From positions 1,364,001 through 1,428,000 of the forward strand of contig OZ037871.1 of the NCBI GenBank assembly GCA_964035575.1: DNA of 64,000 bases. The letters run 5' to 3'. A model generated the notes under the pieces. It was not told the DNA's origin. It was given only the letters and a program-made list of their open reading frames with translations, and did no database searches. Shown here piece after piece: positions 39,835 to 50,182 of the stretch. Both the position numbers and the translations under genes were made by a program. The DNA is from Rhynchopus sp. YZ270_cl-10. Lineage: Eukaryota > Euglenozoa > Diplonemea > Diplonemida > Diplonemidae. Numbering within the stretch: the stretch's first letter is position 1; the number at the start of each line of letters is the position of its first letter.

Positions 39835-41277
39835 ATGGCCGCCCACAGCACACGCGAGGAGGAGACCACCACAGATGACCAGGTGGTGTCACGGTACCTC
39901 CGTTTGATGGACCGGTGCAGGAAGTCGATCAGCATCCTAGAGGGGCTGCCGCTGCATGTGTCTTCGTGCAGCTCTGTGGACCCCTTTGTGGCCAAGGCGT
40001 TTGAGTCGCTGAACGAGCTGTGGCGTCTGCAGATGAGTGCACGCCCGATTCTGGAACGAACGTACAAACTGAAGAGGTGGGAGATAGGCGAGATCGCGTC
40101 GCGCCTGGGGCAGCTGCACTACTATGCGTTCACACGACGTGGCGATCCTGAGTCGTTGCGGCTTGCATTCAACTTCTACAACGTCATCCAGCAGCGGCAG
40201 TACATGGACCTTCCCAAAGACCTGCAGCAGCGCCACACACCCTTCGTCATCAAGAAAATGCGTGTCCTCGCACGCTTCGCTGTAGTCTGCGTGCACCTCG
40301 ACAAGCTTGACGAACTCGAGGAGGTGCTTCGCACCTTGAAGGCGCTGTCGGAGTCGCTCAGTGGGTTGGCGCATTCCAATGAGGCGGTTTCGTTTGCCAA
40401 GCTTGTGGAGGAGGGGGAGGCGATGCTTGAGGTGTTGCGACGTGATGCGACGCTTGGTTCGCGTGGGGTCAGCGCAAATGCGGTGTCGCCGACACACGCT
40501 GCAGGGGAGGGGCTTGTTGTGAGCAACGCGGTCCTTGCGTTCAACCAGGAGGGCGAGCTGAAGCTGTCGGAGCTGCCGTTCTGTTTGCTCCGCTTCTCCC
40601 AGTCGCTGGAGTGGGACCGCACACCAAAGGCCACCCCGGTTGTGCAGAAGAGCATGCTCTACCGCCCCACCGTCCTCGAGCTCATCACCCAAACCTCCTC
40701 TGTCCTCGCCAACCTCAACATCACCCCCACCCCAGGCAGCCCCAAAGGCGCGTTGTTCCTCTACATTAACGCAAACGCTGGCGACAAAGGAATCGATCTT
40801 GGAGAAGCAGAAGGACTGCAGCCAACCGACCTTTCGTTTGCCCTGAGACGTCCGGTGTTTCTGGTATTGGAAGGGAAGGGTGTGCGGGAGTGGTTTGAAA
40901 AGGGGAGTGCAGCGTTGAAGGGGGTACTGGATGTGCCCTTTGTGGTGATGTTGAGTGAAGATGACAGAGTGAGTTCGTATTTGACGAACCCTGTGAGTGC
41001 GATTCTTGGAGAGCGTGAAGCCAGTCCAGACGCAGGGCAGGTGCTAGAGAAGTGCACAGATGATACCATAGCAAGCATGAGACGCCACCCAAACCTCAAC
41101 CCTTCCCTCGCCGCCTTCCTGACGTCCCCCTTCACGGCACGCTATCTGGCGCGGTTTGCGCTGTGCTATACTGCAGCCCGTGTGATGCAGCCCCTCCTCT
41201 ATCCACAACTCCCCGCCGACATTCTCTCAGACCAAGCCCTCAGCAGCTGTATCGAACAGATTCAGAGTGGGGAATAA
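39835..41277 (+). CDS. SCAI family protein
   Basis: Single exon, 480 aa. The segment RTYKLKRWEIGEIASRLGQLHYYAFTRRG and the following FNFYNVIQQRQYMD match the conserved core of SCAI (suppressor of cancer cell invasion); the later LPFCLLRFSQSLEWDRTP, KPVFLVLEG-like and FTARYLARFALCYTA parts also fit. In animals SCAI is a nuclear cofactor that represses MRTF/SRF transcription and acts with 53BP1 in DNA break repair; in protists its role is unknown. The protein is shorter than animal SCAI (about 600 aa) but covers the whole conserved domain. The stop codon TAA is part of GGAATAAAAT, so the end may overlap a poly(A) signal. Confidence 0.85.
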   Translation: MAAHSTREEETTTDDQVVSRYLRLMDRCRKSISILEGLPLHVSSCSSVDPFVAKAFESLNELWRLQMSARPILERTYKLKRWEIGEIASRLGQLHYYAFTRRGDPESLRLAFNFYNVIQQRQYMDLPKDLQQRHTPFVIKKMRVLARFAVVCVHLDKLDELEEVLRTLKALSESLSGLAHSNEAVSFAKLVEEGEAMLEVLRRDATLGSRGVSANAVSPTHAAGEGLVVSNAVLAFNQEGELKLSELPFCLLRFSQSLEWDRTPKATPVVQKSMLYRPTVLELITQTSSVLANLNITPTPGSPKGALFLYINANAGDKGIDLGEAEGLQPTDLSFALRRPVFLVLEGKGVREWFEKGSAALKGVLDVPFVVMLSEDDRVSSYLTNPVSAILGEREASPDAGQVLEKCTDDTIASMRRHPNLNPSLAAFLTSPFTARYLARFALCYTAARVMQPLLYPQLPADILSDQALSSCIEQIQSGE

Positions 41278-41926
41278 AATTAGCCTAGCCTTTGAATCTG
41301 TAAAAAGAAAAGAAAAGAAAAAAAATACGAAAATAAGGGATTTTGTTGGGGTTAGATGGAGAGACGAAGGGCGGGTGTGTTTGGATGGTAATTTTAAAAA
41401 GCTTTTTTTGCCATCCAGGTTTTCGGAACCAACGAATTATGTTTTTTTTAAACAACGTCTTTTAGAGAGCAACTAGCGGGGTAATGGGGGTAGGGAGGGG
41501 GATATTTGAGAGGATACGGGGGCAGGATAGGGGGTGAATAAAACGAAACACACACACACCGCCTGTACACAGTGTGCGCAAGCATTCCATTTAGTATGAG
41601 ATGCTTGTCTTTGAGAAATTAAGAAAACGAAGGTGTACAAGTCTAACAAAAGAGGAACCAAAAAAGCCATTTCTCCCCCCTTTTCTGTTGAATAATTGAA
41701 ATATGTGTGATATCGATGTCCTCTCTGGTCACAGATTTATTGGAGTTCTGGTTTACATTAGACAGTTGCCCGCTCTGCGCAGGTTGTCTCTTTTGCCCTT
41801 TTTCTCCTTCTCCTTCTTCCTCTGTCTGAAGTGTTGTGCTATGTGTCTTAGGTTCGGTTCTCCACTTTTTCAGCCTTCGCTTTACCCCACGAACCCTCAG
41901 AAGACCACACCCCTCCCTCCTTCAAA
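41278..41926. other. Intergenic region
   Basis: About 650 bp. No gene seen. A short frame at 41703-41954 runs into the SET gene leader and is not convincing. Confidence 0.5.
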
Positions 41927-43105
41927 ATGTTCCGGCGGTGTTCATTGCGTCTGAAGTATTATCAAGAAAATTTTAACCCACGTTCTGAGGCGTTTTTGAC
42001 GCAGATTATGCGCGGGCTTAAGTGTGAGAAGCGGTGGGAGATGGGTATGGGGCACGGCATCTTTGCGAGAGAGGAGTACCCGGGGACGGAGGAGTTGATT
42101 ATGTTTGAGCAGCCGTTTCTGTCGCTGGATATGGACCGCATACCCGAGACGATTCGGAAGTTTCTGAAAGATTTTGACACACCGGGTAAGGTGCAGGAGG
42201 TGCTCAACCGCACAGCAGGCGAGATCGCGCTCACCAGCAAGACGGACGTCGCCACCGTGCAGGCGTACCTCCTCGAACACAGACTCGACATCGACATCAG
42301 CTGGATGACGCTCCTCGGCTGCTACACCGCGACATACCTGCGCAAGTTCCCCCTCAGCGAAAGCATCCCCTTCCACTACTTCTCCTACATCGACGACCAC
42401 CACGGAGACAACACCATGCACCAGAATATGATCGAAATCGCCTACGAAAACATCCTAGACGTGACAGGGCTGACCCCTGAGCAGTGGCCCGTAGAGGAGT
42501 TCTGGGAGGCGCTGTTCAAATACAGGTCGAATGTGCACCACGGGGAGTTGTACCCTGTGGCGCCGACGTTGGTGAATCACTCCTGCTGGCCAAACGCTGC
42601 GTTTGCGAAGGACGGTGCCTTGGTCACGTTGCGGCCGATTGAGCCGGATGAGCAGATCACTGTTGCGCTCTATGGAAGCAACTGCGAGGATGTGAAGGAG
42701 AAGGGTCTGTGTGGGAAGAACTTCAAATGCCACACCCCTGGGTGTGAGTGGTCCAAGCGTGTTCCGCTGACGGTGCCCCGGCCTGAACCGGTGCTTGCGG
42801 ACTACCAATATGTGTCGCCGTGGCACGCAGCATACATCTCTGACTTCGTGGACCCGAAGCTTCGACCCGAGTCGGAGCAGTGGAAGACACCTGCACGCGA
42901 GAAGATCGAGCACATGCTCAAGAACGAGGTCACCATCGCTGGACGTGACCTCCGCAAAACACCACAGCTCCCCGGCAGCCGTCCCAAGCGCCACCTTCTT
43001 CTCAAAGAGCCAGACGAGCACGGGAACTACGTCCAGAGCGGGACCGGGGGGCTTGGACAGCAGCTGCAGCTCTCTACGTCGGTTGAGGCACACAAAACGC
43101 TGTAG
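41927..43105 (+). CDS. SET-domain protein (SMYD-like lysine methyltransferase)
   Basis: Single exon, 392 aa. The N-terminal SET half is visible in MGMGHGIFAREEYPGTEELI (about residues 40-59). The catalytic half contains APTLVNHSCWPNAAFAKDG (about 210-228, with the cofactor-binding NHSCxPN motif) and RPIEPDEQITVALYG. A Cys-containing segment follows (CGKNFKCHTPGC), placed like the post-SET zinc site. The insert between the two SET halves (about 150 residues, mostly helical) matches the split-SET plan of SMYD and SETD6-type enzymes, though no MYND finger is seen. Expected activity: S-adenosylmethionine-dependent methylation of lysine on histone or other proteins; the substrate cannot be told. 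A decayed partial copy lies at 43999-44083. Confidence 0.85.
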   Translation: MFRRCSLRLKYYQENFNPRSEAFLTQIMRGLKCEKRWEMGMGHGIFAREEYPGTEELIMFEQPFLSLDMDRIPETIRKFLKDFDTPGKVQEVLNRTAGEIALTSKTDVATVQAYLLEHRLDIDISWMTLLGCYTATYLRKFPLSESIPFHYFSYIDDHHGDNTMHQNMIEIAYENILDVTGLTPEQWPVEEFWEALFKYRSNVHHGELYPVAPTLVNHSCWPNAAFAKDGALVTLRPIEPDEQITVALYGSNCEDVKEKGLCGKNFKCHTPGCEWSKRVPLTVPRPEPVLADYQYVSPWHAAYISDFVDPKLRPESEQWKTPAREKIEHMLKNEVTIAGRDLRKTPQLPGSRPKRHLLLKEPDEHGNYVQSGTGGLGQQLQLSTSVEAHKTL

Positions 43106-43264
43106 GTTGGGAAGGGACTTTCTATGCTTGAGGGCATTACCCCATAAAAAGAGAACAAAAAAAAGCAACGACATTCTTATACGTAACAAAACATCTGGCA
43201 TCACTGTTTTCTCCTTCGCTCCACCCCCCTCCTCCTCACACCACAACAGGACCTCAACAACAAA

Positions 43265-43924
43265 ATGTACATCAGCCGTACAGGACGTCGGTGGTGCTCC
43301 GCCGCCGTGCAGGTGCAGTGGCAGCACGGCAAGCGTGTGTTCACCCACGAAGGCACGGGTGTGTACAAGGAGCACCTCCTTCCTGCCCCATTTGATGGTA
43401 GCTTTACGTACTACGAGATGCCCGACGGGAGCACAGGGCATGCTGACGTGCTGCCGTTTAATGTGGCCAATGTTGATCCCCACGTGGAGATGACTGAGTC
43501 AGGCTTTGTGTGGCTGCCTACGGGGGAGACGTGGACGCGTGTGAAGAAGGGCACGGCTTCCATGGAGTACTACAACGCAGCGACGTCGGTCGAGATGACC
43601 GTGTCGCGCAACCCTCAGCAGCAGGCGACTGAGCAGCAGCAGCAGGTGGATAAGGAGCGGTCTGCGGAAGATGCGGCGGCAGTTGCGAAAGAGAAAGAGG
43701 AAACGGAAAGGATGATCCGATGGATAGATGAGTACGTGGCGGCGTGGGGGAAGAACCAGCACACACAACTGCTGAAGAGCACGCAGGAGAAGCTTGACAC
43801 GTTGCAGAAGAGAGTGCGGACTCCCAAAATCAGTAGAGAACGTCGCCTTCAAAGGAAGAGGCTGCTGGAGAGTGGCGAGCGGCCGGACGATCTGTGGGCC
43901 CCTGCCGAGGTAGAAGAAGCGTGA
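43265..43924 (+). CDS. Unknown protein, 219 aa, paralogue of the N-terminus of the next gene
   Basis: Starts MYISRTGRRWCSAAVQVQWQ. The first 115 or so residues are about 75-80% identical to those of the gene at 44536, and the leaders (CACACCACAACAGGA...) match too. The shared module contains YKEH, SFTYYE-PDGSTG and a Trp-rich stretch (SGFVWLPTGETWTRV) that recalls small beta-rich protein-binding modules, but I cannot assign a family. The rest differs from the paralogue: a Gln/Glu-rich helix and a basic tail (ISRERRLQRKRLLES). No membrane span or signal. Role unknown. Confidence 0.72.
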   Translation: MYISRTGRRWCSAAVQVQWQHGKRVFTHEGTGVYKEHLLPAPFDGSFTYYEMPDGSTGHADVLPFNVANVDPHVEMTESGFVWLPTGETWTRVKKGTASMEYYNAATSVEMTVSRNPQQQATEQQQQVDKERSAEDAAAVAKEKEETERMIRWIDEYVAAWGKNQHTQLLKSTQEKLDTLQKRVRTPKISRERRLQRKRLLESGERPDDLWAPAEVEEA

Positions 43925-43998
43925 GATGCGCTGATGGTCGTTTGACTGGTGTTCTGAGGCCGCTGCAGCAGCCTAGATTCTTTCCTGACCATTAGTAG

Positions 43999-44083
43999 CA
44001 CCATGCACCAGAATATGATCGAAATCTCCAACGAAAACATCGTAGAAGTGACAGGGCTGACCCCGAGCAGTGGCCGTAGAGGT
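43999..44083 (+). pseudogene. Relic of a second SET gene
   Basis: About 85 bp closely matches the SET gene at 42413-42500 (ACCATGCACCAGAATATGAT, then GTGACAGGGCTGACCCC). It has several substitutions and small deletions that break the frame. With the paralogous genes on both sides it shows that a SET-plus-unknown gene pair was duplicated in tandem and that the second SET copy was lost. Confidence 0.8.
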
Positions 44084-44164
44084 GAGAAGGACGCCGTGTC
44101 CGGCTGATTCGGCCTGAGTGAAGCACTGTTCGCACGAATAACGTATAAAAAAAAATAAGCAAAT

Positions 44165-44300
44165 GGCTCAGTCCATAAACCCCCTCCCACCTGAAAGGTA
44201 ACCTAAGCAACTATTTATCTGAACGTCCTAGTACATATTTGATAATATCCCAATAGTTCCTCAGGTTACCTTTCAGGTGGGGGGGTTTATGGACTGAGCC
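44165..44300. mobile_element. 136-bp foldback MITE
   Basis: Arms of 40 and 38 bp, GGCTCAGTCCATAAACCCCC at the left and its complement at the right, differ by a 2-bp indel; the loop is about 58 bp. It is flanked by AAAT on both sides (44161-44164 and 44301-44304), a likely 4-bp target duplication. It lies between the SET relic and the gene at 44536. Confidence 0.75.
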
Positions 44301-44535
44301 AAATGTAATGTAAACATTCAGATATTCACGCAGGAATATACCCAAATTTTATTGCGAACACATTAAATTGGTGTGGCTGAAAGGGGGAAAGTGCTATTTT
44401 ATGCTATTTTGGGGTCGTCAGCCATACCATAAACAACGTCTTGTAAAAAGGAAACGCTTTCTCCATTTTCCCATACATTTCCTACCCCAGGCCCCGCCCC
44501 TCCTCCTCACACCACAACAGGAGCACAACAACAAA

Positions 44536-47500
44536 ATGTACGTCAGCCGCACAGGACGTCGGTGGTGCTCCGCCGCCGTGCAGGTGCAGTGGCAGCACGG
44601 CAAGCGTGTGTTCACCCACGAAGGCACAGGTGTGTACAAGGAGCACCTCATGGACACCCCGGTAAAGGGTAGCTTTACGTACTACGAGAAGCCCGACGGG
44701 AGCACAGGGTATGCTGACGTGCTGCCGTTTAGTGTGGCCGATGTTGATCCCCACGTGGAGATGACTGAGTCAGGCTTTGTGTGGCTGCCTACACAGGAGA
44801 CGTGGACGCGTGCTGGGAATGAGAAGACGGGGTTCTACTACTACAGTACTACAGACAATGCATCTGTATACATGAAGGTGTCGCGCGACCCTAGAGAGGA
44901 GGATCGTGACAGGATACGTACACAGGCAGCAGAAGCAGCGGCACTGCGGCAGGGGGAAGCGGACGCGGCAGAGCAGCAGCGCAAGGATGAGGCGGCAGCA
45001 GCAGTGAAAGCTGCGGCAGCGGCAGAGTCGGCAGCAAAGGCGGAGGCTGAGGCGGAGGCGGCGAGATTACAGGCGGAGGCTGACGTGGCAGCGGCACAGC
45101 GAGAAGAGCAAGAGCGTCTTGCTGCGGAGGCTGCTGCTGCTGCTGCTGAAGCAGAAGCAGAAGCAGCAGCGGCGACAGCCGCACAAGAGGAGACCGCCGC
45201 ACCCACGCCCACGTCTGCAGAGGACGCGTCACCCGCTCCGTCCACCGGGGAGGTGGAGGTGGAGGCGGAGGTGGAGGTGGAAGAGGACCTCGTCGCCATC
45301 GCGCGTGCCCTAGAGCTGATGCACCCAGAGGATGCAGCAGAGCGTGCCCTAGCAGCGCCCCCGGCACAGAGCTTAAGGGAACTTCCGCAGGACCTGAGTG
45401 TCGCGCACGACACGTTGCAGGCCCTGCTGCACCCCTTCGAGACGGACGCGAATGTGGGTCTGAAGATGACTGTCGAGACGACGTCTGAGGAGGAGTACTG
45501 CTACCATCTGGAGGGCATGCGGGCACAGCTGTACTTGCTGTCGGCACAGGAGGTGCACAAGCAGACGAAGGACGTGGAGGAGGAGGCCGTGCGCCAGCAC
45601 CTTGTGGACAAGCGCGACACACTCGCGGACCGTGGCTTCAAGGCGCAGATGCTGAGCCTGCGCAACGTCGAGGCGAGCAGCACAGATGTGCGGCGGCGTC
45701 TCCTTGCCCTCCACTTCAACCCCCTCTCAGGCGCTGCTGTGCTCTTCCTCCCACAGGAGGCACGCCGCAACCTGCTGCGATACGTCATGAACGTCGTCAG
45801 CCTTTCCAAGGCGCTGGGCGACTCCAGCGAGATGACACGCGTCCTCAGCAGCGAAGCCTCGCTTGCGGCTGTCGTGCTTGAGGCGCACCGCGAGTACAGG
45901 AGCCTCATTGCGGAACAGAAGCACAGCCTCTACAGCGCTGATAGGGTCAAGGTATGGCACACATGGCTCTACCCTTACACCACCTTGGGTTTACCTTAGG
46001 AACCACCCAAATACTTGTTACAAACCACAACACAACACAACACAACACAGAAACACCAAGGCTCACGCGTCCTCGCACACTACGCAGCAGAGACGCACAA
46101 CGGGTATCTCTTCTGGAACGGGCTCTGTCAGACAGGCACCGACAGCGAGGGCGACTTCCACGCAGACACGAACGCACTCATCTCACGCGCGATTGAGGAG
46201 CAATGGGGCAGCTACGCATCGTTCTGCGAGGACTTCAAGGTGCATGCGCAGAGCACACTGGGGAGTGGCTACGTCTGGCTGTGCTATGAGAGCAGCATGG
46301 AAGTGCGTGAGCAGGCGATGGTCAAGAAGTTCGACGCAAGCGAAGAAGACAAGACACCTGAGGAAGCTGTGCTGTCCATCACCAGTGGCGAGGAGGCTGT
46401 GGAGAAGCCTTCGGGCGAAACCGACGCAACGGAAGGCACAGACACAGCCGCTGAGGGCACGGAAGGCACGGAAGGCGAAGCAAAGGACAGGGACATCACA
46501 GAACAGGTGGACCTCCGCCCCGAGGATCCTGCAACCCCACAGACACCCACAGAGGAAATCCTCTCACGTCTCAAGTTCCGTGACAGCACAGGCAAGCTGC
46601 AGGGCTACCGCCTCAAGATTGTCACGACACTGAAGTCCGAGAGTCCGCTCACATCGGGGTTCAAGGTATGTCAAAGCAAATGGAGCAGAGCGGCTTGCAA
46701 GACATCTTCTCGAACACTGCAGTGTGTCTGTCTCACTCCCCGATTCGCAAGGCTGCCTCCCTCTTCATTACCTTTTCCGCCCTTCCTGCCTTCCCTTCAC
46801 CATCACCATCTTTTCTTCCATTTTGCCGCTTCTTTCCGCAAAAACGTTGCTTCTCAAAACCAGAACGGAGGAGCCGGTTATTTTGCTTTTATTAGACACA
46901 ATGCTTGCGGAAGAAAGCTGTGCAGAGGAGCGGGGGAGATGTCTTGCAGCGTTCAAAGAGTTCCCCGCTCTGCTGATTCTATGAAATCTAATACATTCAA
47001 GTTTTCCATATTTCAAACACACCACAGCCCCTCTTCGGAGTCGACATCTCTGCCAAGAACGCTGTCGACGAGGCCTTCCTCACAGACACAGAGTCGCAGG
47101 ACGCCAAAGCATGGGGTATTGTGCCTGGCTGCCTCGACAACTTCATTGACAGGTATGAATTGCAACACACTCGCACCCGCACTGTTCCCCACCACACCAC
47201 GCGGGTGAGAACGATGGTAAAAAGCTCTCTGCTGTCCAACAATAGCAAATCACCCTCTTCTCTGTCTCCTCTTTCCCCTTAAGAGGTCACTGAATCTTCT
47301 TCCCCTTGTGGACAATGCACCTCTCTTAGGAAGTGCCCACCTTTGCTTTCAACCACCACCAAAAAAAAAGGTACCTGACATGCGTCGACTGGCGCCGTGC
47401 GGAGTACCAACTGCGGACGTGCTTCCCCGACGTGCTTATCATGCCTGCAGGGCTTGAAGAGGCAGAGGCGTGCCTGCAGCAGTCCCCTGGGGAGGTGCTC

Positions 47501-48038
47501 AACTCGCTTTGGATGGAAAAGGTGCTTGAACCGCCAAGCAAGGTATGCGAGCAGGATCAAATCATGACAAAAACTCCTCCGGCAATCACCCAAAAAAACC
47601 ACCTTTTTTTCACAAGACCAAATTTTTTCAAAAAAAAAAAATACCCTTTTATAGCCTGTGACGAACAAAGACCTGGTGCGCCCTCTTGTAGAGCTGAAGC
47701 GTGCCTGCTACACTGGTGGAGAGGCCTTTACCTTTGACGCGGAGACCTTTATCAGCAATGTCAAGGCAAAGGAGGCTGCGCCAAGGTGGCAGCAGTCTGC
47801 TCCGCAGAGACAAGCCGTTTCGAGGAGACCGCCTCCCAACGCACCTTCACGCGGGCCTGGCTCGCAGCAAACGTACAGAGGGAGAAGCGACCGGAGTTCT
47901 AGTAATACCTCCACTGAGTCTGTTCGAGGTGTGAGTGGCGGAGACAGAGGGCCCCCTCCACGCAAGCAGCCACCCCCACCGCCCAGACGCAGTCCCCGAT
48001 CCGAAGATACCTCGCGACAGCGGGTCAATGCTGCTTGA
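44536..48038 (+). CDS. Large unknown multi-exon protein, about 903 aa
   Basis: Five predicted exons: 44536-45951, 46051-46665, 47028-47152, 47371-47542 and 47655-48038. All join in frame. The intron 3 acceptor is an A-run ending AAAG|G, chosen because it is the only nearby site that keeps frame and avoids stops. The N-terminus (MYVSRTGRRWCSAAVQVQW) is the module shared with the 43265 gene. An Ala/Glu/Gln-rich probable helix follows (about residues 125-250), then a globular-looking region (LPQEARRNLLRYVMNVVSLS; VLAHYAAETHNGYLFWNGLC; TCVDWRRAEYQLRTCFPDVL). The tail is rich in Ser, Arg and Pro (PPPRKQPPPPPRRSPRSED), as in many RNA-binding or scaffold proteins. I recognise no family; the tail and the Ala-rich segment are low complexity and weak evidence. 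Confidence 0.7.
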
Positions 48039-49042
48039 GGTGGGTTTTTTGCTTCCCAATGTGTTTTATTGTGGTTGGGGTGCGGGGGTGGGGGGTGGGG
48101 GGTGGGTTGGGGGTGTTTTTCCCACAAAAAAAAACGAAGGTTTTTGATAACATTTTTGTGGTAGGGGGGGAGGTGATGTCCTCTCCTTTTTTTAGGCTTC
48201 CCATTTTTTGTGTGTTTTTTTAGAATGCAAACCACAAAAAAAGGGTGTAGGACTGCATGGCTGCGGTCCACCCACGGAACCAAAAGGTACACTGTTCACG
48301 AGAGGGCTTTGTATTTCAAGTCAAACTAGTTTTTTTTTTTCGCGGTTGATGCCGTTTGTGCAGGTAGAGGTGGTGGGCTACGAGAAGCGAAGGGGAAAAG
48401 AAAAAAGAAAAGAAAACAGCAACAACAATTAGGGGAATAAAAGTTCTGGTTTTTTTTTTATCAAATCGAGTAATTTTTTTTGTGTGTGGCATTTTTTTGT
48501 GAATTGGAGGGTGGGTATGTGGAAGAGAGTTGGTGATGCGTATACAGAACGATTTTTTTTTCCACCAAGAAACATCACTTACTCACTTTCGCAGCAAAGA
48601 CGATACGACCGAGTTGGGAGAAGTGGGATAGGTAAACCAGTCTTCTGTTTTTTTCCAAAAAAAAAGAAAACAAAAACAAAAACAAAGGTTATAACACCCC
48701 TGCCGACCGAACGAAACACGGAAGGATACATTCTGTACAAGCAGAACAGCGCTCTGAGCAAAACAAAGGTCCCCACCCCACCCCCTACACCCTTTTCTCC
48801 TCAACAAATCTCTCACATCACCACTGCCTTGTGGCGCCTGCATCTCTTCCTTCCCTCCTTGCATCGAGGCGTTTCTTGACCAACGTATGAAGCGTTTTCG
48901 CCTCAATTGCCGACTTCTCGCCACCTTTGTGCATAACGTAAACTGGTTTCCCTATCCCGTCTGTCACAGCAAACAACACTCAGCACATAGCGACCCTCGC
49001 GTCCTCTTCCCTTCCCTCTCATCTCATCTCTCACCTCCACAG
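48039..49042. other. Intergenic region with dispersed repeat R2
   Basis: 1 kb of T-rich DNA. The only recognised feature is the R2 copy at 48222-48321. The last 156 bp (from 48887) is open in frame with the next gene and may be its 5' coding end. Confidence 0.5.
48222..48321 (+). repeat. Dispersed noncoding repeat R2, copy 2
   Basis: Partner of 13437-13546: AATGCAAACCACA, GGGTGTAGGACTGCATGG, TCCACCCACGGA and a TTTGTATTTCAAGTCA end. The unit is longer than a simple motif and has no coding capacity. Confidence 0.6.
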
Positions 49043-50182
49043 ATGAAAGGCCAAGGCGCACTCCGCAGTGCGCGTCCAGACTGGTCGTGGGGTGAGGCTG
49101 CTGTCGCACAGTATGTGAAGAACACCGTCATCGGGGATTCGCGAGCTGGGGTGGGGCGGCGCCGGCCGCAGCTGGTGCGCGCTGTGGAGCGGCGTCTGGA
49201 GGAGCTGCGGGGGCAGAACTGTTCTGTAGGGGCATCGTGCACACGCCTGCTGGCGGAGGTGCATGCCTACCATGGGTCGGTACACACCGCTGTGGATATG
49301 TTCGCGGGCATGCCTCAGGCGGATCGAGGTGACCTTTACGGTGTGCTAGCTACAGCCTTTGCACGGCTGAACGACCTGCATGCGGTTTCACGCATCATCG
49401 CAGAGGAGAAGAAGGACACAGGGCACCCCTCCGTCGCCAGCTACAACGCGCTGCTGCTCTACTACGCCACCAAAGGGCAAAGCAGCCACGCCGACACCGT
49501 CCTCTCTGACGCAAAGCAGTCCCGCGTCCTGCTCAACCAACGGAGCTACAAGCTGTGGGCACGCTCACGGCGGTCCTACATAGAGGCCATGCGGTGTGCA
49601 CCAGAGCTCGCCAAAATGGGGGTGCCGCCCAGCATGGTGCACGAGACTGTCGCGATGTGCTGTGTGTGGGGTGGGGAGTTGGACCTCGCGGAACGGCTGT
49701 TCTCGGAACACAATGTTTCGAAGCCGCATCTGTGGGCGTGGTTGATGCGCGGGCATGCAGACGAGGGGGATATGGACGAGGTGTTGCGCATTGCAGGGAG
49801 GGGCGTCGTGGCTGCTGATGAGACGGCGGTGTTGCTTCTGGTCTGCCTTCTTGTGTGTGTACAGCGGGAGCCAAACCCAGACGCAGAGACGAATGTGTAC
49901 GCGCTGCTCGCAGAGACAGTGTTCGCGACGTTAACGCAGACGTCCCTACGGCGCAAAGGCACGCACACCACGATCGAGATCCTCTGTGCGGCAGATCTCC
50001 CCCTCCGTGCCGCAGCCATCGCAGACGAGGCAACGAACGACGGCATGGTGTTGCGTGCGTCCCTTCACATGAGGCTGTCGGCATTGCTCTCGCAGGCAGG
50101 TGACGTCACCCATGCAGCACGACACCTTGCGTTGGCAAGTAGGCGTGAGGCGTACGACCCGCTCGCGGCTGCCAGCATGTGA
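49043..50182 (+). CDS. Pentatricopeptide repeat (PPR)-like protein
   Basis: 379 aa from the ATG at 49043. Helical repeats of about 35 residues are visible, for example VASYNALLLYYATKGQSSHA (about residue 130) and SYNALL/RSYKLW-type helix starts, also HLWAWLMRGHADEGDMDEVL. PPR proteins bind single-stranded RNA, mostly in mitochondria or plastids, and act in RNA processing or translation. The frame is open upstream to an ATG at 48887, which would add 52 residues starting MKRFRLNCRLLATFVHNV, a basic and hydrophobic stretch that could be a mitochondrial targeting signal. The later ATG directly follows CTCCACAG, so a leader intron is also possible. The repeats are degenerate; other alpha-solenoid families are not excluded. 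Confidence 0.72.
   Translation: MKGQGALRSARPDWSWGEAAVAQYVKNTVIGDSRAGVGRRRPQLVRAVERRLEELRGQNCSVGASCTRLLAEVHAYHGSVHTAVDMFAGMPQADRGDLYGVLATAFARLNDLHAVSRIIAEEKKDTGHPSVASYNALLLYYATKGQSSHADTVLSDAKQSRVLLNQRSYKLWARSRRSYIEAMRCAPELAKMGVPPSMVHETVAMCCVWGGELDLAERLFSEHNVSKPHLWAWLMRGHADEGDMDEVLRIAGRGVVAADETAVLLLVCLLVCVQREPNPDAETNVYALLAETVFATLTQTSLRRKGTHTTIEILCAADLPLRAAAIADEATNDGMVLRASLHMRLSALLSQAGDVTHAARHLALASRREAYDPLAAASM

Noticed and set aside
44841-45622. - strand frames of 190-243 residues rich in Ser/Ala or Pro
   Set aside because: Shadows of the Ala/Glu-rich region of the 44536 gene.
47330-47370. CTCTCTTAG|GAAG as acceptor for exon 4 of the 44536 gene
   Set aside because: It would shift the frame relative to exon 3; the acceptor at 47370 keeps it.
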